Source of the DNA: JADHLJ01 sp038146985
GTDB taxonomy: Bacteria > Pseudomonadota > Alphaproteobacteria > Thalassobaculales > Thalassobaculaceae
Length of the DNA stretch: 64,000 nt
Direction: 5' to 3'
NCBI GenBank assembly: GCA_038146985.1
Contig: JAYQSQ010000014.1
Coordinates: 124,001 to 188,000, forward strand
The position numbers and the translations under genes are program-made. Below are positions 34,565 through 41,963 of this stretch, piece after piece; the first letter of the stretch is position 1; each line of letters opens with the position of its first letter. The notes below the pieces were generated by a model. That model was given only the letters and a program-made list of their open reading frames with translations, was not told the origin of the DNA and did not search any database.

Positions 34565-35694
34565 TGTATGTCGCGGTCAAGGGCGGGGACGCCGCCATAG
34601 AAAACTCCCAAAGTCTGCTCGCCGAGGAACGCCGGGGCGATACCGGGGTCGGCGAGCTGTCGGTGGAACAGATCAAGCAGCAGCTCTCTCTCGCGGTCGA
34701 CCGGGTGATGACCGAAGGCTCACTACACGACCCCGATCTCGCCGCGCTGGCCATCAAGCAGGCACGCGGCGATATCGTCGAGGCAATCTTCCTCCTGCGC
34801 GCCTATCGGACGACCTTGCCCAGGTTCGGGGCGAGCGATCCGATCGACACATCGGCCATGGCGGTCCGCCGGCGGATCTCCGCGACCTTCAAGGACCTGC
34901 CGGGCGGCCAGATCCTGGGACCGAGCTTCGACTACACGCACCGCCTGCTGGATTTCACGCTAGCCGCCAATGGCGAGCCGGCGGCGCCGGCCCCGGTTTC
35001 CGACGCGCCGGTCGACAAGGAGATGCCGAGAGTAACCGACCTGCTGAACCAGGAAGGTCTGATCGAGCAGGAACACGCCGACGATGACCGCGAGGTCTTC
35101 GATCTGACCCGCGAGTCGATGAAATTTCCCGCCGGCCGAGAAGCGCGGCTGCAGAATCTGGCGCGCGGCGACGAGGGCTTTCTGCTTGCCCTCGGCTATT
35201 CGACCCAGCGCGGCTGGGGCCGCAACCATCCCTTCGCCGGCGAGATCCGCATGGGCGAGGTCGCGGTGGAGTTCACGCCCGAGGAACTGGGTTTCCCCAT
35301 CGAGATCGCGGAGATCACGGTCACCGAATGCCAGATGGTGAACCAGTTCAAGGGGTCCTCCGAGGTCCCGCCGCAATTCACCCGGGGCTATGGCCTGACC
35401 TTCGGGCATTGCGAGCGCAAGGCGATGTCGATGGCGCTGGTCGATCGGGCCTTACGGGCGGAGGAACTGGGCGAGCCCATCGAAGCCCCGGCCCAGGATG
35501 AGGAATTCGTCCTGGCCCATGCCTGCAATGTCGAGGCATCCGGTTTCGTGCAGCACCTGAAGCTGCCGCATTACGTGGATTTCCAGTCCGAACTCGTCAC
35601 CGTGCGGGCGCTGCGCAAGGCGATCCGGGACAGGGCCGCGAATGAGGACGACAAGATGGAAGCGCCGACCCCCATGGCACCGGCGGCGGAGTGA
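34564..35694 (+). CDS. phnI: C-P lyase complex subunit PhnI
   Basis: Protein of 376 residues from ATG 34564. MYVAVKGGDAAIENSQSLLAEERRGD is the diagnostic start. KQARGDIVEAIFLLRAYRTTLPR and RISATFKDLPGGQILGPSFDYT are conserved blocks, and EVPPQFTRGYGLTFGHCERKAMSMALVDRAL lies near the end. PhnI is the nucleosidase subunit that swaps adenine for the phosphonate on ATP ribose. It is followed by phnJ after 2 nt. Confidence 0.97.
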   Translation: MYVAVKGGDAAIENSQSLLAEERRGDTGVGELSVEQIKQQLSLAVDRVMTEGSLHDPDLAALAIKQARGDIVEAIFLLRAYRTTLPRFGASDPIDTSAMAVRRRISATFKDLPGGQILGPSFDYTHRLLDFTLAANGEPAAPAPVSDAPVDKEMPRVTDLLNQEGLIEQEHADDDREVFDLTRESMKFPAGREARLQNLARGDEGFLLALGYSTQRGWGRNHPFAGEIRMGEVAVEFTPEELGFPIEIAEITVTECQMVNQFKGSSEVPPQFTRGYGLTFGHCERKAMSMALVDRALRAEELGEPIEAPAQDEEFVLAHACNVEASGFVQHLKLPHYVDFQSELVTVRALRKAIRDRAANEDDKMEAPTPMAPAAE

Positions 35695-35696
35695 CA

Positions 35697-36638
35697 ATGA
35701 TGGACGGAACAATGCAGCCCGGCGTGCCCGACACCCTCGAAGGCTATAACTTCGCCTATCTCGACGAGCAGACCAAGCGGATGATCCGCCGTGCTACATT
35801 GAAGGCCGTGGCGATCCCCGGCTATCAGGTGCCTTTCGGCAGCCGGGAAATGCCGTTGCCCTATGGCTGGGGCACCGGCGGGATCCAGGTGACCGCCAGC
35901 ATCATCGGCATGGACGACACGCTGAAGGTGATCGACCAGGGCGCGGACGATACGACCAACGCCGTCAATATCCGGCGCTTCTTCGCCAAGACGGCGGGCG
36001 TCGCGACCACCGAGAAGACGGCAGAGGCGTCGATCATCCAGACCCGGCACCGGATCCCGGAGGAACCTCTCAGGGCCGATCAGATCATTGTCTACCAGGT
36101 ACCGATACCGGAACCGCTCCGCTTCATCGAACCGCGCGAGACCGAGACCCGCAAGATGCACGCCCTGGCGGAATACGGGATCATGCATGTCGGCCTCTAC
36201 GAGGAGATCGCGCATTTCGGCCGGATCACCCAGGGCTATGACTATCCGGTCCAGGTCAATGACCGCTACGTCATGGCACCGAGCCCGATCCCGAAATTCG
36301 ACAATCCGAAGATGGACCGCATGGCGGCCCTGCAACTGTTCGGAGCCGGGCGGGAAAAGCGGATCTACGCGGTCCCGCCCCACACCAAGGTCAAAAGCCT
36401 CGATTTCGAGGATCATCCCTTCACCATCGAGAGCTGGGACAAGGCCTGTGCCCTCTGCGGCTCTGATCACAGTTATCTCGACGAGGTGATCACCGACGAC
36501 CAAGGATCCCGGCTTTTCGTGTGTTCCGACAGCGACTATTGCCGGACCCGCCGGGAAGCGGGCCATGCCGGCAGCGGCCTGCCGGTCCCGGCCGAACCCG
36601 ACACCACCCGGGACACCCAGGCGGGAGAGCAGCCATGA
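35697..36638 (+). CDS. phnJ: Alpha-D-ribose 1-methylphosphonate 5-phosphate C-P lyase PhnJ
   Basis: Radical-SAM enzyme that breaks the carbon-phosphorus bond. ATG 35697 gives 313 residues; a GTG at 35691 overlapping phnI is less likely. The Fe-S/active-site cysteines are Cys251, Cys254, Cys276 and Cys282 (CALC...VCSDSDYC), with the same spacing as E. coli PhnJ 241/244/266/272. The core FAYLDEQTKRMIRRATLKAVAIPG is typical. The stop overlaps the phnK start (ATGA). Confidence 0.97.
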   Translation: MMDGTMQPGVPDTLEGYNFAYLDEQTKRMIRRATLKAVAIPGYQVPFGSREMPLPYGWGTGGIQVTASIIGMDDTLKVIDQGADDTTNAVNIRRFFAKTAGVATTEKTAEASIIQTRHRIPEEPLRADQIIVYQVPIPEPLRFIEPRETETRKMHALAEYGIMHVGLYEEIAHFGRITQGYDYPVQVNDRYVMAPSPIPKFDNPKMDRMAALQLFGAGREKRIYAVPPHTKVKSLDFEDHPFTIESWDKACALCGSDHSYLDEVITDDQGSRLFVCSDSDYCRTRREAGHAGSGLPVPAEPDTTRDTQAGEQP

Positions 36639-37420
36639 ACGCCCGCGCCGCCAATCCGCTTCTGGAGGTCAAAGACCTGTCGCGCCGCTACGGCAATCAG
36701 GTCGGCTGCGAGGATGTCAGCTTCGAGCTTTATCCAGGCGAGGTCCTGGGCGTGGTCGGCGAATCCGGCTCCGGCAAGACCACCTTGTTGAAATGCGTAT
36801 CCGGCCTGCTGCCGCCTAGCGCCGGCGCCGTAAGGTTCGACACCCGGATCGACGGTCTTCGCGATATCTACGCGATGAGCGAGCCGGAACGGCGCATGCT
36901 GATGCGCACCGACTGGGGCATCGTCTTTCAGAACCCCAGGGACGGGCTGCGCATGAACGTCTCGGCGGGAGCCAATGTCGGCGAGCGGCTGATGGCCGTG
37001 GGGGCGCGGCACTATGGCGAGATCCGGGGCGCCGCCAGCGATTGGCTGGAAAAGGTCGAGATGGATCTCGGCCGCATCGATCATCTGCCCGCCACCTTCT
37101 CGGGCGGCATGCAGCAGCGGTTGCAGATCGCCCGCAACCTGGTTACCGGGCCTCGCCTGGTTTTCATGGACGAGCCGACCAGCGGCCTTGATGTTTCCGT
37201 CCAGGCGCGGCTGCTGGATCTGATCCGTGGCCTGGTGCGGCGGCTCGGTATCGCCTGCGTCGTGGTCACCCACGACCTCGGCGTGGTGCGTCTTCTCTCG
37301 CACCGCCTGATGGTGATGCGCGGCGGCCGGGTGGTCGAACAGGGCCTGACCGATCAGGTGCTGGACGACCCGCAGCACCCCTACACGCAGCTTCTGGTTT
37401 CCTCAATCCTGCCGGTGTGA
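36635..37420 (+). CDS. phnK: C-P lyase ABC-type ATPase PhnK
   Basis: ABC-family ATPase of 261 residues that binds the PhnGHIJ core rather than a membrane permease. Walker A is GESGSGKTTLLK, the signature FSGGMQQRLQIARNL, and Walker B RLVFMDEPTSGLDVSVQ. It starts at ATG 36635 inside the end of phnJ; the longer open frame is not coding. PhnL follows after 1 nt. Confidence 0.95.
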   Translation: MNARAANPLLEVKDLSRRYGNQVGCEDVSFELYPGEVLGVVGESGSGKTTLLKCVSGLLPPSAGAVRFDTRIDGLRDIYAMSEPERRMLMRTDWGIVFQNPRDGLRMNVSAGANVGERLMAVGARHYGEIRGAASDWLEKVEMDLGRIDHLPATFSGGMQQRLQIARNLVTGPRLVFMDEPTSGLDVSVQARLLDLIRGLVRRLGIACVVVTHDLGVVRLLSHRLMVMRGGRVVEQGLTDQVLDDPQHPYTQLLVSSILPV

Positions 37421-37421
37421 G

Positions 37422-38156
37422 ATGAGCATGGCCACCCAATCCTCTGAAAAAGACAGCGGCCAGGACATGATCCGGGTCGAGGGCCTCTGCAAGAGCTTCA
37501 CCCTGCATAATCAGGGCGGTGTCCGGATAAACGTCCTGGAGGATGTCTCGCTCACCGTCGGGCGCGGCGAATGCGTGGTCCTGGCCGGAGCATCGGGCGC
37601 CGGCAAATCGACGCTCCTGCGGTCGATCTACACCAACTATCTCGCCGAGGCGGGAAAGGTTCTGGTCCGGCACGACGAGTCATGGGTCGACCTTGCCGCC
37701 GCGCCGCCGCATGTCGTGCTCGACGTTCGCGAACGCACCCTCGGCCATGTGAGCCAGTTTCTGAGGGTGATCCCCAGGATCAGCGCGCTGGATCTGATCG
37801 CGCAACCCTTGACGGACCGGGGCCTCGACGAGGCGTCGGCACAGGCGCGGGCGGAAGCGATGCTGGAGCGCCTGGCGATCCCGAGAACCCTCTGGTCCCT
37901 GCCCCCCGCCACGTTTTCCGGCGGCGAGCAGCAACGCGTGAACATCGCCATGACCTTCGCCCGCGATTATCCGACCCTGCTGCTGGACGAGCCCACCGCT
38001 TCGCTGGATACCGGCAACCGACAGGCGGTCATCGACCTGATCATCGAGGCACGGGACCGGGGCGTCGCCATCGCCGGAATCTTTCACGACGGTTTCGTCC
38101 GTGACGCGGTCGGGACCCGCACCTTCACCGTAGACACCGCGCGGCGGGCGGCCTGA
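37422..38156 (+). CDS. phnL: C-P lyase ABC-type ATPase PhnL
   Basis: ABC-family ATPase of 244 residues. Walker A is GASGAGKSTLLRSIYTNYL, the signature FSGGEQQRVNIAMTFARD and Walker B TLLLDEPTASLDTGNR. HVSQFLRVIPRISALDLIAQPL is the Q-loop region typical of PhnL. Known to bind PhnK on the core complex. Its last base is shared with the phnM start. Confidence 0.95.
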   Translation: MSMATQSSEKDSGQDMIRVEGLCKSFTLHNQGGVRINVLEDVSLTVGRGECVVLAGASGAGKSTLLRSIYTNYLAEAGKVLVRHDESWVDLAAAPPHVVLDVRERTLGHVSQFLRVIPRISALDLIAQPLTDRGLDEASAQARAEAMLERLAIPRTLWSLPPATFSGGEQQRVNIAMTFARDYPTLLLDEPTASLDTGNRQAVIDLIIEARDRGVAIAGIFHDGFVRDAVGTRTFTVDTARRAA

Positions 38157-39334
38157 TGATGACTAGCGAGCAGATCTTTACCAATGCGCGTCTGGTTCTC
38201 GCCGACCGCGTCGTCACTGGGACCGCCGTCATCAGAGGCGAGGAGATCGTCGAGCTCGCCGACGCGGCCTCCTCGATCCCCGGAGCGGTTGATCTCGACG
38301 GCGATTTTCTGATCGCCGGCCTGGTCGAGCTGCATACCGACAATCTGGAAAAGCACTGCGTGCCCCGCCCGAAGGTCAACTGGCCGGTCGCCTCGGCGGT
38401 GCTGGCCCATGACGCCCAGATCGCGGCCGCGGGCATCACCACGGTCTTCGACGCCGTCGCGGTCGGCGGCGCCATCGATAACGACGATCGCGAGGAGATG
38501 CTGGCCGCCGCCGCCAACGCCATCCGCGAGGCGGTCCGGCACGGCAATCTTAGAGCGACGCACTATCTTCACATGCGCTGCGAGGTCGCGAACCCCCGCG
38601 CCTTGGAACTGTATGAACCCTTCCGGGATGAGCCGCTCGTCAAGCTGGTCTCCCTGATGGACCATACGCCCGGCCAGCGTCAGTTCGTGGACCAGTCCAA
38701 GCTGCGCATCTACTACCAGGGCAAATATGGTCTGAACGATGCCGAATTCGAGAAGATGGTCGCCGACCGCAAAGCACAACAGTTGCTCTATTCCGACAAG
38801 CATCGTCACGCGATCGCCGAGCTTTGCCGGGCCAAGGGCGTGATCATGGCAAGCCACGACGACGCAACCGACGACCATATCGACGAAGCCGAGATGCTGG
38901 GCGTGACCATCAGCGAGTTTCCGACAACCCTGGAAGCAGCCAAGGCCGCGCGGGCCAAGGGGATGACCACGATCATGGGCGGCCCCAACGGGGTGCGCGG
39001 CGGCTCGCATTCGGGCAACGCGGCCGCCTCGGATCTGGCGCGGGCCGGGCTGCTCGACGCCTTGTCATCGGACTATGTGCCGTCCAGCCTGTTGCATGGC
39101 GCCTTCATGCTGCATGACGGGGCCGGGCTGTCCCTGCCCGATGCGATGGCGACAGTCACCCGCAATCCCGCGCGGATGGTCGGCCTCGCCGACCGCGGCG
39201 AGATCGCGCCGGGCAAGCGCGCTGACGTTATCCGCGTGGCGCCGCCCGCCGACGGAACGCCGGTCGTCCGAGAAACCTGGCGTGGCGGCGGAACGGGTCG
39301 CCTGAGCGGCGACAAGAACAGGAGCATCCGATGA
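38156..39334 (+). CDS. phnM: Alpha-D-ribose 1-methylphosphonate 5-triphosphate diphosphatase PhnM
   Basis: Amidohydrolase-fold enzyme of 392 residues that removes pyrophosphate from the ribosyl-phosphonate triphosphate before PhnJ acts. Diagnostic motifs are DFLIAGLVELHTDNLEKHCVPRP with the first metal ligands, LVSLMDHTPGQRQF, ASHDDATDDHIDEAE and VGLADRGEIAPGKRADVIRV. Its final four bases overlap the start of the HD-domain gene, so translation is coupled. Confidence 0.96.
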   Translation: MMTSEQIFTNARLVLADRVVTGTAVIRGEEIVELADAASSIPGAVDLDGDFLIAGLVELHTDNLEKHCVPRPKVNWPVASAVLAHDAQIAAAGITTVFDAVAVGGAIDNDDREEMLAAAANAIREAVRHGNLRATHYLHMRCEVANPRALELYEPFRDEPLVKLVSLMDHTPGQRQFVDQSKLRIYYQGKYGLNDAEFEKMVADRKAQQLLYSDKHRHAIAELCRAKGVIMASHDDATDDHIDEAEMLGVTISEFPTTLEAAKAARAKGMTTIMGGPNGVRGGSHSGNAAASDLARAGLLDALSSDYVPSSLLHGAFMLHDGAGLSLPDAMATVTRNPARMVGLADRGEIAPGKRADVIRVAPPADGTPVVRETWRGGGTGRLSGDKNRSIR

Positions 39335-39888
39335 ACCCTATCGACGAGATCCTGGAAAATTACGCCGAGCGCGCGCTTTCCCGGTTCGATGAAGAGAATG
39401 TCACCCAGCGCGCCCATGCGCTGCAATGCGCCGCTTTGGCGGAACAGGCCGGCGCGAGCCCGGCGCTGATCACCGCCTGCCTCCTTCACGACATCGGGCA
39501 CCTGATCAACCCGGACGCGATCGCCGCGATCAATCGAGGCGAGGATGCCGAGCACGAGGAGCGCGCGGCGCGGTATTTGGAGAAATGGTTCGATGACGAC
39601 GTGCTCCTGCCGATCCGCTGGCATGTGGATGCCAAGCGCTATCTGACCGCCACGGATGCGGATTACTTCGCCACATTATCGGCCGGTTCGGTCCGCAGCC
39701 TTGCGGTCCAAGGCGGCCCGTTCTCCGGGGAAGAAGTGACGGAATTCGAGGCACGGCCCTTCCACGAAGACGCCGTGCGCCTGCGCCGCTGGGACGAAGG
39801 CGCCAAGTCACCCTCCGCCCGGACACCACCGATCGAACATTTCCGTCAATACATCGAGGCGGCCCTGAAGCCGGAATTGCGCGGCTGA
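39331..39888 (+). CDS. PhnZ-like HD-domain oxygenase at the end of the C-P lyase operon
   Basis: Protein of 185 residues. PhnZ is a mixed-valence di-iron enzyme that splits 2-amino-1-hydroxyethylphosphonate. Metal ligands can be placed by alignment to remembered PhnZ: His29, His53-Asp54 in CLLHDIGHL, His75, His98 and an Asp in RRWDEGAK. AKRYLTATDADY and VQGGPFSGEEV are family blocks. The Tyr24 of PhnZ is Phe19 here, while its Glu27 is Glu22. No PhnY hydroxylase is adjacent. It overlaps phnM by 4 nt, so it is part of the operon. The actual substrate may differ from PhnZ. Confidence 0.85.
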   Translation: MNPIDEILENYAERALSRFDEENVTQRAHALQCAALAEQAGASPALITACLLHDIGHLINPDAIAAINRGEDAEHEERAARYLEKWFDDDVLLPIRWHVDAKRYLTATDADYFATLSAGSVRSLAVQGGPFSGEEVTEFEARPFHEDAVRLRRWDEGAKSPSARTPPIEHFRQYIEAALKPELRG

Positions 39889-39924
39889 GGCTCCTTTAGT
39901 CACGGGCTTTCGACATCCGACATT

Positions 39925-39960
39925 CCGTATCCCTGGCGAAAGCCAGGGCCCATTCCGCAG
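39925..39960. repeat. Intergenic palindrome after the phn operon
   Basis: CCGTATCCCTGGCGAAAGCC begins a copy of the 18635 repeat, followed by AGGGCC. The hairpin CCCTGG/CCAGGG is at 39931-39948. It lies between the convergent phn operon and the molybdenum-hydroxylase operon and could act as terminator for either. Confidence 0.7.
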
Positions 39961-39993
39961 GCGGTTCCCCGTCTCGCAGGCCGAGAACCCGCC

Positions 39994-41154
39994 TCAACGG
40001 CCCGTGAACACTTTGACCAGCATCGCTTTCAACGCGAGAACCATCAGCGTGAATCCGTTTATCGGCTTCGGCGCCTCGGCAACCGATCCGCCGCCGCGTA
40101 CCTCGTGCTCGATGGCGGTGGCTACCTCCGCCAGGAGCCGGTCGGCGATTTCGGCCACCAGTTCCGGGCGCCCGAACTGAGAGAGCGGCCCGGCGAGGCG
40201 ATAGCGCATATCGAGATCGAGACGGCAGGACCCGGGATCGGTCTCGGCGACAACGAAATCCAGTTTGCCGTCCAGCGCGGTGCGGCTGAGCGCATCGCGG
40301 CCCCGGCCGATAAGACTGCCGCGTCTTCGGTCGGCATCGAAAGTGACGGATCCCCTGCCCGCAAAGATCGCCTTGATCGGCCCGACCGCGACCAGGATCT
40401 GCCCGGTAAGCGCGCCGTCTTTTGACGGTTCCGTCAAGCTGGCCCCGGGAACGCAGGTGACGATGCGTTCCGGCGACGACAATAGAGCCCAGGCATCCTC
40501 CACCCCGATGGCAAGCGTGACGGAGCGGGTCAGATGCGGCGCATCCTCCAGCGACGCGGCATCGGGCAGCGCTGCCGCTTCGAGGGCACTCGGCGTGGAC
40601 GCCACATCGGAACCCGCCCGTGCGGCTCTTTCCCGAGATCCCGCCTTCGGCACCGAGCGTGGCATCGGCAAGAGCGCGGCGGCGGGAGGATCATTCGCGA
40701 GGACGTCTTCGATGGCGGCGACGATCCCAGCATAGCCGGTGCAGCGGCATAGATTGCCCGAAAGCTCGCGCCGGATGGGCGCCGCGTCGGCATCCGGCAG
40801 GCGGCGGACAATGTCATAGGCGGTCGTCAGCATGCCAGGCGTGCAATAGCCACATTGCAGCGCGTGGTGGCGCGAAAAGGCCTCCCGGATGCGCCGCATC
40901 AGCGCGTCGTCGTCAAAGCCTTCGACGGTCCGGACATCCGCGCCCTGGCAGGAGGCGGCCAGCGTGATGCATGAGCGCGTCGGCCGACCATCCACGAACA
41001 CCGTACAGGCGCCGCAAACGCCCTGCTCGCACCCGAGATGCGTGCCGGTCCGAAGCATCTCCTCGCGAATGAAATCGGCGAGATGGGTACGGGGTTCCGC
41101 CCTGCCCCGCACCGGCGCGCCGTCGAGGGTGAAGCCGATATCGATCTCGGTCAT
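39994..41154 (-). CDS. Molybdenum hydroxylase 2Fe-2S subunit fused to a CoxG (SRPBCC) domain
   Basis: Protein of 386 residues. Residues 1-150 are the small iron-sulfur subunit: LGCEQGVCGACTVFVDG and RSCITLAASC hold the plant-type cluster, and CGYCTPGM with LCRCTGYAGI the second cluster. A linker of about 60 residues follows. Residues about 205-360 are CoxG-like (GVEDAWALLSSPERIVTCVPGA, FAGRGSVTFDADRR), a family linked to CO-dehydrogenase membrane attachment and maturation. The C-terminus (FTLMVLALKAMLVKVFTGR) is hydrophobic and may bind the membrane. Overlaps the FAD subunit gene by 4 nt. Confidence 0.92.
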   Translation of the reverse strand: MTEIDIGFTLDGAPVRGRAEPRTHLADFIREEMLRTGTHLGCEQGVCGACTVFVDGRPTRSCITLAASCQGADVRTVEGFDDDALMRRIREAFSRHHALQCGYCTPGMLTTAYDIVRRLPDADAAPIRRELSGNLCRCTGYAGIVAAIEDVLANDPPAAALLPMPRSVPKAGSRERAARAGSDVASTPSALEAAALPDAASLEDAPHLTRSVTLAIGVEDAWALLSSPERIVTCVPGASLTEPSKDGALTGQILVAVGPIKAIFAGRGSVTFDADRRRGSLIGRGRDALSRTALDGKLDFVVAETDPGSCRLDLDMRYRLAGPLSQFGRPELVAEIADRLLAEVATAIEHEVRGGGSVAEAPKPINGFTLMVLALKAMLVKVFTGR

Positions 41155-41963
41155 GGCCGCTCCCCGCCGGCTTGGGCTTGCGCGAGCGCACGGCCAAGGG
41201 CCACGGCGTGTTGGGCCAGGCTCGAGGCGGGCCGATCGGACAGCGCCGCCGCGAGGGCATCCGACGGCGAGACCCTACCATTCAGCAAGCCCTCCGGATC
41301 GGGCAGGCGCAGCGGCGGACGGCCCAGAGCACCGATCACGCATCGGCTCGCGCCCCGGCTCGGATCGACATAGACGGCAGCGCTGGCCTTGGCGAAATCA
41401 CCGACCTGGCGGACATATTTCCAGTAGCCCCAGCGCGCGTCCGGACCGGGTTTCCGGATTTCCACCACTGTCAGGATCTCACCCTCGGCGAGCGCGGTTC
41501 GGTAAGGACCTGTGATGAAATCCTCGACCGGGACCCGTCGTTCTCCGCTCGGTCCGTGGATAATTGCGGTCGCGCCAAGCGTAGTCATCACGATCACCCA
41601 ATCGGCCGCGGGATCGGCGTGGCAGAGGCTTCCGCCGAGCGTGCCCCGGTTGCGGACGGCGCGGTAGGCGATGTTCCCCGCCGCCGCGCGCAGCCAGCCG
41701 CCGGTCGGATCGGGAACCTCGCCGTCCTCGATCTCGGCATGGGTGATCCGGGCGCCGAGGCGGACATGGGCCTCGGTTTCCTCCACGACCCGCAGCGCCT
41801 CCAGCGAGGCGAGGTCCACCAGCATCGCCGGCCGCGCGAGACGAAGGTTCAGCATCGGCCCGAGTGACTGGTTACCAGCGATCACAGAAGCGCCGCCGCC
41901 GAGGCCGGCAATGGCGTCGTTCAGATCAGCGGGGAAGCGATGCTCGAAGGCGACGGGCTTCAT
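41151..41963 (-). CDS. Molybdenum hydroxylase FAD-binding subunit (CoxM/CutM-like)
   Basis: Protein of 270 residues. FAD motifs are AGNQSLGPMLNLRLARPAML and GNIAYRAVRNRGTLGGSLCHADPAADW (usual TIGG replaced by TLGG). The C-terminal domain holds DARWGYWKYVRQVGDFAKA. It overlaps both neighbours by 4 nt, as expected of subunits made in fixed ratio. It passes electrons from the molybdenum site to FAD. Confidence 0.93.
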   Translation of the reverse strand: MKPVAFEHRFPADLNDAIAGLGGGASVIAGNQSLGPMLNLRLARPAMLVDLASLEALRVVEETEAHVRLGARITHAEIEDGEVPDPTGGWLRAAAGNIAYRAVRNRGTLGGSLCHADPAADWVIVMTTLGATAIIHGPSGERRVPVEDFITGPYRTALAEGEILTVVEIRKPGPDARWGYWKYVRQVGDFAKASAAVYVDPSRGASRCVIGALGRPPLRLPDPEGLLNGRVSPSDALAAALSDRPASSLAQHAVALGRALAQAQAGGERP

